Notes: generated by a model from the letters alone, not told the origin. A stretch of DNA of 64,000 nucleotides from Gordius sp. MW1 (GCA_964036665.1 OZ038531.1:19830324-19894323); one strand, 5' to 3'; shown: positions 24,201-37,484, counted from the stretch's first letter. Numbers and translations are program-made.

Positions 24201-25438
24201 CAGGGTTTCTTTCAGAAAAAATGCTCGGGGGGGGGGGGGGTAAAAAAATTTTAATTGCCAAACCATTTTGTATAATATTTACTGATTTTTATTGGTGATA
24301 TAAGTGATATATAAATAAATACATACACGCATAATCATTAAATAAATATCTAATGCTTAAATACCATAATTTCCCATAGTTAGGGATAAAACAAGAATTT
24401 TTTTAATTCAGTCCCATCTTTACCTTACAAACAAACATATTCATGCCTTATTCTATATAAACACAAATACCCATAGTATTCCTCACAACTCTTCTCGCCT
24501 TTTTCAAAATCAAATAGATAAAAAAGATATTTTATCTATATCAGAATTTAAATGCGTGACAGATAATTATCATTAGTTATAAACATTATTAATTGCTGTG
24601 TATAAATGTAAATACCATCTTTTTTATTTTAACAATCTATGGAATAAACCTGTTTCTCCGCAGAATTATCCTCACCTTTTCGTAGTACATAATTGATTAG
24701 ACAAAAAAAGATCTTTTTTATATGCTTGCAAGCAAATTATCATTAGTTAATATACATTTAAAATGACCAATATTTTGTTACTAATATAAATATAAATACC
24801 ATCCTTTTCATTATAACATTGAATGGAACAAACCAGAGTTTTTTCTACAGAACAATTATTCACATCTTCACCTGTTGCATAATTAAAATTATTCCAAAAA
24901 AATCATATTTACCATCTTTTTTATTAGGCTTTTCCTTTTTACTAAAGTAGTGTAAAAGAGTACTTTTATATTTACCAGACATCTGCAATTCAAAATAAGC
25001 ATATTATTTCATTAAAAAACAAACAATAGAATTTATCATTAATAATAAATCTTTTTAAGTTTATAAGTAAGATAGTGATTTAACAATCCTAAAAGCATTT
25101 ATTTATGTTTATTTACCTATTGATATTTTTAATTGAAGATAATTTGTAACTTTCAAGATTGTAAAAAATGCCTATTAAAAATTCGTTTAAATTAGGGTTC
25201 ACAGATGTTAAAAAATGATGTCTATGAATGATTTCCACCTTATTTGTTAAAAAAATTTAATTTTGCCAATTTTATATTTTTTTATTGACAAATTAAAATA
25301 ATTTATTGAATTTCAATTTTAGCCTATTAATATAATTTATGACTTCATGATGGAACTTGAGTTCATGCTTCAATCAAAACTCTCCGGGGGGGGGGGTATT
25401 TGAAATTTCTCCCGGGCTCCCCCCTGAAAGAAACCCTG
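24201..25438. mobile_element. hAT-type element with CAGGGTTTCTTTCAG inverted ends
   Basis: CAGGGTTTCTTTCAG at the left and CTGAAAGAAACCCTG at the right form a perfect 15-bp inverted repeat; G-runs lie just inside both ends. Flanks CCCGCGAT and CTCGCGAT match at 7 of 8. Copy A shows continuous sequence at this point (about 3560). No transposase recognised. Confidence 0.9.
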
Positions 25439-26109
25439 CTCGCGATCAACTGTTAATTATTCTCCAATAAACAAAGCAATAATATTTTAATAATCCGTAA
25501 CCTAAAAATCTAATAGATATAATAAAATATATAATCAAGATCAAAAATATTAAAAATACAACATTGCAATATTTTAATTCGTTAAAATAGTTATATTAAA
25601 ATATATGAGCAAATTTTTCGCTATCATCACTAATAAAAACTTATTATAAATAGCTGAATATTTACCCAATAAATTACCAATATTACTTCTGCAAATATTA
25701 ACCAAACTATTTTGTTTATTAACACACAATATCCAAATTACATTCAACAATACAATAATTACTTACGAAGTTCGGATAAAAATTAATAATATATTAGGGG
25801 AGAACAGAAAAAGTGAAAGTGATAATAATTTTATATATCGTGTTTTCAGATACATAGTTTTCTAACGAGAGTGCGCAGATGTTTTTCTCTTCTTCGATGT
25901 ATCAGAGCAAAGCAACGCCGTTAGTAATATAGGGGAAGATGGCGACGGTCGTTAGTAAAATATACATAAGGAGTTAGATGCGTGTAAAATAGACATAAGA
26001 GTAGATAAGGAATAAGAGTGAAATAGAAATGAAAGTAAAATAGGTTAGAGGCCACGTGGCGTGGGGGAGCACGACTACCACATTAATACAAGCGACATAT
26101 CCGATTAAA

Positions 26110-28930
26110 TGAAACCAAAGAACGACTCTTGCAATAAGGATCAATTTATATGTATCGGAGAATGTAGAGCACATTTTGTTATATATAAAATGCGAAGTAT
26201 ATAAACAATTTCGATGTTACAAAACACAATTGTTACATCTCTTCCCGCTTAACCAGTATACATTTATTAAAATTTCTTCAATTAATCTACGCGGTGGCTT
26301 CCTTAGTCTATCCTCCCTTCTTAAGTTTACATCCTCCTTATCTCCCGGTGTGTCCATTTCTACAGGCAATAGCTCTTCATGTATTGACTCTTCAAACTCT
26401 ACTGGTGCTAGTCTCGGTATCTCTTGATCACAAACTACCTCCTCCTCTTCTAATGAGAAATCTTTTAATTTCAGGGAAGCTGAATTTAACAAATTTTGAT
26501 CTTCAACTACTTCCTCTTCTCTTTTTCTCAATTAACTAGCATGTTTGCGCAAAACTTTATTATTACTTTGAACGCTCTAAGATAACAATCCATTCCTGGA
26601 GAGTATTTTTCCTTTCGGCCATCCTGGCGTGAATTATTTTTTACCCAGACTAATTCATTTATTTCAAAGTTTCGTGGCCGTGGTCCTATCATCATTGGGT
26701 GCGATAATTTCTGCAGTCGTTTTTAAATCCTCTTCTTTTGTAGGCTCGTCATCATTTTCATTCACTTCCTTTTTAACTCGTTTACTCTTGGGAATTGTGC
26801 TTTTTTTGAAATTTTAGACTTGGGTAATATACATCTGGGTTATTTGCATTCGCCTTTTCCTTAATTCCATCACTTATTCCTTTTTTTGGAGACTTTATTC
26901 GTTTTTATTCTTGTGATCTTTTTTACCGTTTGTTTGATCAGCGTTTGATTTTTTGTCTAACCGATTATGGTCATCTTCGACAACTTATTTTTATTTTACT
27001 GCCATCTTAGCTCTCTTTTTTTGAACTGGTTCTTTTTAACACCCTTTTTTAGCCCGAGAAGACGTAGCTTGACCATCTAAGATCTTAAACTGTTACTTCT
27101 TTATTAGTCGTTGATTGACCCTCGTTCTATGGTAACGTTCCGAGGTTCTTTTCAGCTACTTCAAATTGCGATTGTTGATTTAATTGGTCTATGATTTCGT
27201 TTGCATCTTGTAAGGTGCTTTCTTTCAACTTTTTCTCTCTCTTTTTGTTATTAACTTTTACCGTTTCAGTCTCTGACCCATCATCAAAAATTCCGGCCAA
27301 TTTATTCTATTAAATTATCAATCTTCAAAATAGTTACTGATTGTTCAACTTTAAAAATAGTGACACATTTGGGAATGTATAATCCAAACTTTAATATCCA
27401 GGGTAAGCCAAATAAGGGTACGTAATATGTTTTTATAACTCGGGTAGTAATTTGCTCATGTCTATGCCACTTTAATGTTTGTTTCGCCCAATACATCTAA
27501 TTTTTGATGGCCATAACCCGTCAAGTTATGCTTTGGTTTTAATTTAGGCTCCCAAATTTGGTTTTAAATTTCCTCATTTATCACGAGGCCTTTGTCATAT
27601 TCCAAACGGAATGGAACATCATTTAAAGTAGCATCTATTGTTGCTCGTTTCCGAGCAATATTTTTAATGTGTAATGGAATTAATTTCGCCAACCACTGCC
27701 TCGCAATCATTAGAAACGTGATTAACCCTTTTTTATTTCAATTATAACATTTTGCAGTAGTTGCAGCGCAATAATTACGAGTTTGTGATTGGCTACAACT
27801 AAAAAATTTAGAGAGTAGGGTTGGAAACTCTAGTCCTTATAAACACCTGTAACATTATGATTTTCCCTAATTCTATTAATATTTCAGGGGTTAACTTCGC
27901 TCTTCGCCCCTTCCCATGCTAACGCCATATTTTAAATCTTTTTAAAAGTTATGCTTTTACCTTCTTTATGCAGCATAGTAGGATACCTAATTCGAATCTC
28001 GATTTCCAATTTCGGGTATCGAATTCCTGCTAATAACACAGCTCTACAAATATTGACTTTGTGATTACATCCCTCAGTCCGATTAAAAATTCTGATAAAG
28101 AATTTTTTGTGCTGAAAAATAATATGTTTTGGTTTTTTTTCTACAATTACCAGTTTTTTAGATATACGAGGTTGAAGGTGCCAAAAGTGCCTTTTTAAGC
28201 CTTTTTGAGGCTATATTGCCACAGTATTTTTAATATTTAGTGAAAAATAGTAATATATTCATGTAGATCAAAGTTTTTTCTATTATTATCTTCTGATTAT
28301 TATCGTTAAACTCGCAATTCATTTACTTATTTCTCATAACAAAACAAAATAATTATTACTACCACAATTATGAGGGTTATTTCATAGCCACCATAAGAAT
28401 GGGTTTAAATCTAATTTGAGCATTAACCTATCTCACTTACTGTGTGACTAGAAAATTAATTATGGCATACTGATGAGCTCTAATAAGAGCGAAAACGTTA
28501 TATGTCTGTTATCATTTTAGAAGTCACATGCTAAAAAAAAAGAAGATATTTGGTAATATGTACTTCAATATATTACCCGTGGCGTATATTCCCTTGGCTC
28601 TTAGTGTATATTTTGCATTCTCGAAATATTCTTCTCTAGGGATCTCTGGGGAAAATGGTTGAAGCATGATTTTCGAAATATTAACCTTGTTCCCCATCAC
28701 ATTTTCCATCTTTATTGAATTTTCCATCCTTGTAGCCAAATAAAGCGTTTAGAATAGTTTAATATTTAATTCAACATTAGCCAAATATACGATAAAATGA
28801 AACCAAAGAACGACTTCCTTACAATAAGGATCAATTTATATGTATCGGCGAATGTTTTAGAACACATATGGTTATATATAAAATTCGAAGTATAAAAAAG
28901 AATTCGATGTTACCAAACACAATTGTTACA
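26110..28930 (-). mobile_element. Short-LTR Ty3/gypsy-like retroelement, copy B
   Basis: LTRs at 26110-26237 and 28798-28930 (minus strand TGTAACAATTG..GGTTTCA). A polypurine tract GCGGGAAGAGA (complement of 26238-26248) directly precedes the 3' LTR. Gag-like start at 28739-28524; retropepsin-like region at about 27680-27330 (VPFRLEYD, GYGHQKLDVLGE, YYVPLFGLPWILK); a Lys/Glu-rich stretch; an integrase-tail-like FEINELVWVKN block (about 26690); and a tail ending LRREDRLRKPPRRLIEE. About 650 bp separates protease from tail, too little for reverse transcriptase plus integrase. 27725-28520 has no match in copy A. Confidence 0.78.
28524..28739 (-). pseudogene. Gag-like N-terminal frame of the short-LTR element
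   Basis: 71-codon frame beginning just inside the 5' LTR (MATRMENSIKMENVMGNK.. SKIMLQPFSPEIPREEY). Copy A has the same frame with changes at 6905-6660. Its function is inferred only from position after the LTR. Confidence 0.5.
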
Positions 28931-29184
28931 AAAATCACTTGCACTTTGTGGTTTATAACGCTATAGTAAACATGCAATAAACTCTAAGGGCTATACTTAA
29001 TTATGGTAATAATGTACTAAAACGTTTGCCTTAAATATGCTAAGGCCTAATTTGAGGTTTTATTCAGGGTTAATAAGGGTCCCAATTTGCCCAAATATGT
29101 ACCTAGGTCAAACACGTGAACTTATAAATTCATAAGACTGTTTATATTCGACAGACATTGTAAATTTTATACAAATGCTATAAT

Positions 29185-29345
29185 TTGCTAGAACCCGCGA
29201 GCTCATATTCAAAGACAAAGCCCACTTTAAAATATATCTCATCGTCTACACGACTGTCAGGCCTGGATAGCCGAGCATCACCCCTCATCCAAATATTTAA
29301 GGCCAACCACCTTAGTGTGACAAACAGCTATTGGAATTTTTTTTC
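29185..29345. repeat. Rearranged SINE fragment (copy B)
   Basis: Same inverted-head plus sense-body arrangement as 8225-8395, better preserved: GAACCCGCGAGCTC..CAAAGACAAAGC, then GATAGCCGAGCATCACCCCT and ACCACCTTAGTGTGACA. Confidence 0.75.
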
Positions 29346-30164
29346 ATCATTTGCTAGAACTAGAGATGCTAAAACGGTAGAGATGGTTGTGCTTGTATTG
29401 TGCTCAACTCTGGTAATAGGCATATATCGCCCACCATTCCCATCTAGCCTAACGAGCACATGCGGTTTAATAACCCTGTTAAAGCGCTGGGAGATTAAAT
29501 CTGCTTATGGCTGCTGGTTAAGTAAGATATAAACTAACTTGGCATCGAGCAGAGTTGCTTGATATAAACCGGGTATCGAGCAGGGCTGTTTGAAACTAAA
29601 CATGGTTTTCAGCAATTTTCATTATAGCATACTAGCAGGTAGCTGTCATATTATCATGATTTTAATATTTTTACATATAAGCTGCTTAATTTTAATTGAA
29701 CCATAAAGCAATCGATTAAATTATCTTAAAATTATTAAAAATAAAAAACTTTATTTTTGAGTTACTCTAGTGATACTTGTCTTAATTGACATTTTGAGAG
29801 TTAAACAAATAATTTAAACAAAATTGGTGGTCTAGGGTGTCATAAAATTAATATATAAGTAAAAAAATTGTCTTGAGGTTTTACCTTGGTGACAATTGTC
29901 ATACTTGTCATTTTATGAGCTAAACAAAAAATCTAAACGAAAATTTGTAGGTTAGGGTGTTACAAAATTAATAAAATTTAAATAAATTTGTGGTTTTACC
30001 TTGGTGACAATTGTCATAATTATCATTTTTAGAGCTGGTAGGCCAGCTCGATCTTAAGTCCGAAGCTCGATTTTTGTTTAAGTGTAATTTAATGTGTATA
30101 ATTTTAATTTCTTCAAAATAAATAAACTAACACATTGCCGCTTGAAATGTTTTATTTAGGATTT

Positions 30165-31360
30165 TGTAGAGATTTAAATCTCTTTATTATAACCCAAAAG
30201 AAAAGTGATTTAAGTGATTGAAATTTAGTTAAAACATCGTGTTTATATACATATCTAGCGAGGTAATTTGTGTGAAATGTATTCACTTTTATGAATAGGG
30301 TGCGTGAATACTTGAATAATAAAGGTTAAGTTTTTGCCTAGGTGAGTTGGTATATTCAAATTAAGGTTTTGCCTAGGTAACCATACAAGTCCCCTCCTAT
30401 TTGCAAGGAGTGCTAAAAATGAAAGTTAAAATACTTAGTTGGCCAATGTTTTAGTGTTTGCACTAGTGCTTGCTAGTGTGGTGAACGAGGTGTGTGTGAT
30501 GATTGGGAGCTGATGTACTATCCAATATATTCGTAGATTGGTCGGAGCAGACATATCTATTTTAGAAGCGCATTATTCCCTTAGTTCAATCGGTCAGTAT
30601 TGGTTAGAACTTTGGTAGTGGTAGTAGTAAGTGTTATTGCTCTTTTGAACGCCGTCTTTGCTCGTTGCAAGAGGCCGTGTGATGTTGATTCTTTTGAGAT
30701 ATGTTTTGCAGTTGGGCCATTGGCAGGGCAGTGGACCATTTTGACGTTCGGTAGACGCTGTTGTTGCTTGTGTAGAGGTGTAATATGGTAACATAATTTT
30801 CTTCGTATTAACAATCAGGTAGGTAGGTAGTTTGTATCTTTCACAGCAGCCACATGTTTCGAGTTTAGCATTAAGGTCGAAATTGTTTGTTGCAGCTCGA
30901 TTGTATGCCGGATTGAAAAGATAATGCCCTATATCTGAATTGTTTTATTTTAACTAAGAAAACCAAACACCATTGCTAAAGGGACTGTTATGGGGGAAAA
31001 AAATATGTCTCTCCCGAAAGTTGGGGTCAATGTGGACCTGGGTTATAAACGTATAGGGGGGAGGAAAAAAAAGTTCGGCTCCCCCGAAAATGCGGGGTCA
31101 CCATTTGAAGAGAATTAAATCTCTTTAATTATAACCCAAAAGTAAAGTGATTCAAGTGAATGAAATTTAGTTAAAACATCGTGTTTATATACATATCTAG
31201 CGAGGTTATTTTTGTGAATAATAATGATGAATTACGAGACATTCAAATACTTGAATGTATTCACTATTATGAATAGGGTGCGTGAATACTGAATAATAAA
31301 GGTTAAGTTTTTGCCTAGGTAAGTTGGTATATTCAAATTAAGTGTTTGCCTAGGTAACCA
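30165..31360 (-). mobile_element. TRIM-like LTR retroelement (no coding capacity)
   Basis: Direct repeats at 30165-30383 and 31106-31360 (TG(T/A)AGAGA..GGTAACCA on the plus strand) flank about 720 bp. On the minus strand TGGTGACCCCGC lies two bases after the 5' LTR, a good tRNA primer-binding site, and AGGAGGGGACTTG lies just before the 3' LTR, a polypurine tract. The two LTRs differ by an indel, so it is not a very recent insertion. Copy A has no such insert. Confidence 0.78.
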
Positions 31361-33652
31361 TAATTCTTTAAAATAGGGCACATTTGACAAAGTATTACTT
31401 ATGACAGACAAAAGTAACGCCTGCAATAATCATTATCTATAGCATTCTTAGCTTTTATAAATTTGACTATTCTATTATAATATATATATATTTAATCTAT
31501 TGGGATTTGGGATACGATCAGAAGAAAAACAAATCTTAAAACATTTTAGGGTCTAAATCACCAAATGTTCATAGTTATATATAAAAAAACATTTAACATT
31601 AAACATATCAAGACAAGATATTATTATAGTTACCAGCTCCATTACAAAATTTTATAATAGGAATGCATCATAGGAGGTTAGATTGAAAGTCTTTTTAAAC
31701 AAAATTTAAAAAAATGGAGGTAAAGCTTAATCAGGCGCATAGCCAGGATTTTCTCCCGGGAAGGGGGGGGGGGAAATTTCCAAAAAATTTTTATAACATT
31801 TTTACTTCAACATCAACATTATCAAATCTGGTACAGGCGCGTAGCCAGAAGTTTCTCGAGGGGGGGGGGGGGGGGGGAGGGGGGAAAGCTGGCAAATTTT
31901 TTTTACATTTTATTTGTAATTAAAAATCAAATTTAAACAACCGTAAAGTTGGGCTCGCTGCTGGGCCCACTCGGCTAAGGGGTCGTGCAGGCTACCGTTT
32001 TAAATTGTAATTTTCAAGTAGGCCTGGGGGGCACGATAATCAGATTTTTTATATAGTTTACTATTTTTTTGTCACCTTTCTATTTATAAAAATTCTGGAA
32101 ATTTTTTTGAAAATAAGACAAAATTAGTTCTTGAAATTTTGTCATTTTGGGCCCGGCTGTTCGGACCAGAGGTCAGATTTGTTTGGAATTTTCCGCCCGA
32201 ACCCGGCCCGGTTCAAATTTTCAACTAAATTGCCCGCCTGTCCTTCTAAGTGTCCGCTCGGTGATGCCCGAACCATTAGAGCTGCCCGAACTGCCTAGCG
32301 ATTAAAAGGTCACAAAATTTTAATAGATTTATTGCTAATGCATTTAGGTTAATAAAAAAAATTCAATTAAAAAAACTATATTTAATCATTAAGTCACCTT
32401 CTAGCTATAGAATATAATAGGGAAATTTTTTATTTGAAGCACAAAAATAGTATAGGAATTAATTCTATATTATAAAAAAGTAAAAGCGTAGATAAGGGAA
32501 TAAAAAGGGCGAATCGCGAAATGGGGCAAAAAAGAGTGATATGGAAATTAATTATTATAGAAATTAGAAATAAGTAATAGCGTAGATTAGGAAATAAAAA
32601 GGCGAATTGCAAAATGGGGAAGCTTTGTTAAATCAAATTTTATTTGTTAAAAGAATTAAATGAAGAATGATTAAATTTAGCACTTATTTGTTTTAAGTCT
32701 AGACGGCACAGGCGAACAATGAAAGGGCTACATAAATATTTCAATTCTTTCCATAAGCGTAGCTAGGGATCTGAAAGAAATGGAGTCGGGCAAAGATTAT
32801 AAAAATAACTTGGGAAGGGGTGGCAAAATTATGCTATTTTAGCATTTTAAGCATTTTCGATATATGTTCTAATAAAAAAGTAACAAAATAATATACTATG
32901 TTTTAAATTTAATTATGCCCGAATTGCCCAAATCTTATCAGCGTGCTCGCCCGGGCCCGCCCGAAATTTAAAATGTAAGACAGTTACCCGGCCCGGCCCG
33001 TACGGGCCGGGCGGGCAGGGCAATGTGGTCTCTGGCTCGGACAGCATTAGTGAATTGGGCAATTAAAGGGTTTTGGCTGGCCTTGGCAGGCAATTTATTA
33101 TCAAACCGTGATGGGTTCCAGCAGAAAATTTAGACAAATCTGATAAATGATAAAAGTATTAATCTTATATATAAAAATGAAACTATGTGTGTATGTGTGT
33201 ATGTATGCCGCCACCAATTTTGGAGAACTACCGGACCGATTTGGCTCAAAATTTCACAGTTTATTCCCCACACTCCGGAGCGTGTTTTAATTTATGTTCC
33301 AGCCAAATCGGTCGACTAGTTTTCGAGATATTGGGTTTTATGCGTTTTGACGTTGTATCGAACGTCAATCAAACGCCCTGCCCTCATCACGTACTGCTGC
33401 ATATCTTATCTATCTATCGTGTAGGTAGTCTGGTGATAAATGCAGTAGGCATGTGTTGCGGAAAATGAAAACTTTTTACGCACTATCAAAGCCATTTTTT
33501 GCTTCATTTATTATTATTATTATAGGACGGTCGTGTCCTCCCCTCCTGCGTGGCTAAATAAATTAAAAAATCTAATTTTGTAATTTTTTGCACGTTAAAC
33601 AAGGAGAAAAATGAAAATACTTTTAACAAAGTGCCAATAAATGTTGATATAT

Positions 33653-36054
33653 CCATGGGCGTAGCTAGGTTTTGAATTAGGGGGGGGGCAGATTAAAAAA
33701 AAGGTCTTGACTACCCAACAATTTTCCTGAGAGCAAAAAAAAAAAGGTCTCGACTATCCAAAAATTTTCATGCAACCGTAATTTAAATTTTATTTTACCA
33801 AAACAATTTTTTTTTAAACAAATAGTAGTTTATTCTAATAATCACATGGGTAAAATACATTGGTAAATAAAAAAACTCGGGCCTTCGGCCCTCGTGGGAA
33901 GGGGGAGAAGGGAAAGGTAGAGGGGAAGGGAAGGGGGGACGACTCATCTGTACTTCGTATAAATGTATCATATTTGCTATGCAATTTATGGGCGAGAAAG
34001 GTGGGAAGGGGCGAGAATGCCTATAGGGGGGTATTAAATGCCTAATGATTAATTAATTATTTATACAAATTTCCATTATAGGCAAAATGATATAGGCAAA
34101 ATGTAATATAGGCAAGGGTTAGGGTTAGATTTAGTGTTTGCATCTAGTTGCGTATTACATTAGTTTTTATTGATTATGGGTCTAACAAACATTATATTAT
34201 AAAACAACACAATGTTAAGAATTTGCAGAATTGTTGGGAGAAATGTTTTGTTGAATTTGAACAATTTTTAATTAAAAAAATCAAAAATTTGGCCAATGGT
34301 CACTTTTTCTCTATTGGTCAGTACCAACAGATACTCTATAAGTCAATGATAGCCAAAAAAATGGAAAAAAAAATTTTGATGCTCACTTTGGCCAATGGTC
34401 ATTTTTTTCCATTGGTCAGCAGCCAGGACACGGTAAAAGTGGATATAAATTCATAAGAGTAAAAAAAAACGAAAAAAAAAATTTCAAATCACATTTTGGC
34501 CAATGGTCATTTTTTTCCATTGGTCAGCAGCCAGGACACGGTAAAAGTGGATATGAATTCATAATAATCAAAAAAAACGAAAAAAAAGTTTTCGAATCAC
34601 ATTTTGGCCAATGGTCATTTTATTCCATTGGTCAGCAGCCAGCGGACGGCCAAAAAGTGATAATAGCAATGGTAGGAACAGGAACTATCATAATAGTCAA
34701 AAAAAAAACGAAAAAAATATTTTCGATTCACATTTTGGCCAATGGTCATTTTTTCCATCGGTGCGGACGGCCAAAAAGTCATAATAGCAATGGTAGTAAC
34801 AGGAACAATCATAATAGTCAAAAAAAACGAAAAAATAAACTCGGATTCACATTTTGGCCAATGGTCATTTTTTCAGTGGTCAGCAGCCAACGGACGGCCA
34901 AAAAGTCTTATTATCAATGATAGTAACAAGAACAATCATAAGAGTCAAAAAAACCCGGGATTCTAACCCAAAAACTAGTTAAATTGCATAGCAATTAAAA
35001 GTAAACAACTTTTATTTATGTTTATTATATAACATTGGTCAGCAGCCAGCGGACGGCCAAAAAGTCATAATAGCAATGGTAGAAACAGGAACAATCATAA
35101 TAGTCAAAAAAAAACGAAAAAAATAATTTCGATTCACATTTTGGCCAATGGTCATTTTTTTCATTGGTCAGCAGCCAGCGGACGGCCAAAAATTCTTATT
35201 ATCAATGATAGTAACAAGAACAATCATAAGAGTCAAAAAAACTCCGGGATTCTAACCCCAAAACTAGTTAAATTGCATAGCAATTAAAAAGTAAACAACT
35301 TTTATTTATGTTTATTATATAACTAGTTAAATTGCATAGCATTAAAAGTAAACAACTTTTATCTATGTTTATTATATAATAGGTAATTTAACAAATTTTA
35401 TATATAACACACCGAGGGAGATAGAGATGAGGGGTGGGGCACCTCTTATGCATTAATTTAAAAAATAACACAGCGAGGGAGATAGAGATGAGGGGTGGGG
35501 CACCTCTTTCTCATGCATTAATTTAAAAAAGCGATAACCTAATATACCCAATGCAAATAGATAGGGAGGGTAACGGACAACGGACAACGGACGGACGGAC
35601 ACCAAAAAACGAGCCCATAAATTGCATAGCAATTAATATTTAAAAGAAAACGCGTTAAAATCTAATTGGATGGCATTGATCCGTGTATGGAAATCGTGTT
35701 AGATTTGACGATTTCCATAGTGATCTTTAATTTTGTGTAAATTCGCTAATAAGCATCTGTATTATTTGGAGTTAAGTTCAAATAGGGGGGGGGCAGCAGC
35801 GCCCCCTGCCCCCGCCTGCCTGGCTAATTAGGGGGTGGGGCAAAACATATTTTTTTTTTTTAATTTTTAAGGGTTTTTGTATTGAAATCCTCGGCTGCCC
35901 CCCCCCCCCCCCCCCTAATTTGCGAAACCAAATTTTTTTCAATGCAAAAACATTGAAAAATTTAAAAAATTTATGTTTTGCCCCCCTTTAATTGAACTTT
36001 TAAACGTTTTGCCCCCCCCCCCCCCCCTAATCCAAAACCTGGCTACGCCCATGA
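33653..36054. mobile_element. G-run element with CATGGGCGTAGC..GGCTACGCCCATG ends, expanded by a nested repeat
   Basis: Left CATGGGCGTAGCTAGGTTTT followed by a G-run; right C-run, CTAATCCAAAACCTGGCTAC, GCCCATG. The inner 33875-35636 is copy 2 of the modular composite repeat. Further G- and C-runs at 35787-36030 belong to this element. Confidence 0.75.
33875..35636. repeat. 1.85-kb modular composite repeat, copy 2
   Basis: Same module order as copy 1, again with seven GGCCAATGGTCA units having the same unit-by-unit variants, but two GAGGGAGATAGAGATGAGG units and fewer 60-bp units. Confidence 0.9.
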
Positions 36055-37484
36055 TCATAGGTAAATCTGACTTAAAAAATTTGCTTCATGAAAATTTAAA
36101 TTCGAACATTATTGAGGTAAAATTTTGTGTTTTTAACCACCCTTAAAGATATCAATTATTTGTTATTTTTCGTTAAATAACCTATATGCGTATCCGTATC
36201 CGCCTTTCGTTTATATTTTATCATAAAGGCCAGGCGCGATATTTTTTTTTTGATTATAGGTAAATTTGGCTTAAAAAAAATTTGCTTCATGAAAATTTGA
36301 ATTCGAACATTATTGAGGTAAAATTTTGTGTTTTTAACCACCCTTAAAAATATCAATTATTTGTTATTTTTCGTTTAGTTGAGTTTTTAAATTTTTTTTT
36401 GGTAGTTTTAAATTTTCTTATTTAAATTTTTTAATTTTTTTTTTAAATATTTTTAATATGGCAAAACAACGTTTGCCGGGTCAGCTAGTATTATATAGAA
36501 TGAGGAACATTATAATAATCGCTTAGTTATCTACTTCCTGGGGCGGTTTGGTGTTTTCACGGGAAATAAATGTTCAAACAAGATTTTTTTTCATAGCATT
36601 TTCACAATCATATTCGGAAATTTTATAAAGCATTTTGTCAAAAATTAAATCAAAAAATTAAATGTATATACTTTGTTTCTAGGTTTTTAAAAGTGGCTTA
36701 AAGTCTATGATGTAACTAAACTATAATATTTTAACCCATTTAATTTAGTAATTAATCGAAAAACTTTTCAAATTTTTGCACGGGGAGAAATTTCCCGTTC
36801 CCTCCCCCCCCCTATTTACGCCACTGGATGGGGAAAAAATAGTATATAAAGTTACGTTTCATATCGCAAAAGGAAAACAACAATAATAGTTAATAGTATT
36901 TTGTCGAAATTTGATTCAAAAATAAAAAAAGTATATATCGGTATATAATTAATAAATTGCATTGCATAGCAATTAATAAGTGTCTTAGTTGGTCAGTTAC
37001 GTTGCACAACTATAAAATATAAACATTAGATCTAAAATAATTTTATTTTATAAAAAATACCGGGGGCCGTATTTACGCCACTGAGCTTAATTAATAATAG
37101 AGTCTTAAAGAAAACAATGTTGTATCATTCATGCTGTGAAAGCATATTAGATTGGTCAATTTATGAAAGTAATTCAATCTATTGAGATATTTATTATTTA
37201 TAAAAATTACTCCAAATCTATGTTATAGGATCTCAATTTTAAATGTGCTTTAAAATGTTGTCAAAATGTTCCATATCAGTGCCCGGCCCAAAAATCCAAC
37301 CATTAGCAAGCTGATGTTGATAAGTGTATTGACTTATAACACCATAGACTGGTAATGAGCTAATTATAGCATTGAAAGTTAAAAATTAACCTAGCATCAT
37401 TTTAGGTGTATAAAATTTTTATAAGCATTTGTCGTATCAGAAGCAAATAAGAAAAAGAAGAATGAGGATAAAATATCTCACAAG

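Larger units (their letters stand above)
33163..36488 (+). mobile_element. Non-autonomous Helitron
   Basis: Begins TCTTATATATAAAAATG after an A and ends CTAG before a T. The 3' end has the hairpin GGCAAA..TTTGCC (36460-36477) followed by GGGTCAGCTAG, a canonical Helitron terminus. The 5' part (33180-33360) has the widespread Helitron block with ACTACCGGACCGATTTGG. No Rep/helicase coding sequence. It encloses the G-run element 33653-36054 and carries a near-duplicate of about 125 bp at 36056-36180 and 36255-36380. Confidence 0.88.
31732..37083. mobile_element. 5.35-kb hAT composite in copy B
   Basis: Ends CAGGCGCATAGCCAGGAT and CGTATTTACGCCACTG with a perfect 8-bp duplication AGCTTAAT (31724-31731, 37084-37091). 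Copy A shows the empty site AAAGCTTAATTAATTATAG near 11320. The same terminus pair occurs in 14824-16474. A further left end (31834) and right end (36826) lie inside. CCCGGCCCG-rich arrays at 32150-32290 and 32940-33040 suggest yet another hAT remnant. It contains the Helitron. Confidence 0.9.
24163..37223. repeat. Large dispersed/segmental repeat, copy B
   Basis: Colinear with copy A (3518-11457), enlarged by insertions at 24201-25438, 30165-31360 and 31732-37083. Contains three degenerate units of about 110 bp at 29765-30040 (GGTGACAATTGTCAT, GAGCTAAACAAA, TAGGGTGT), two of which flank the insertion in A. Confidence 0.8.

Noticed and set aside
33187..33468. 93-residue frame in the Helitron 5' region
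   Set aside because: This block is conserved DNA of non-autonomous Helitrons, not a known protein.
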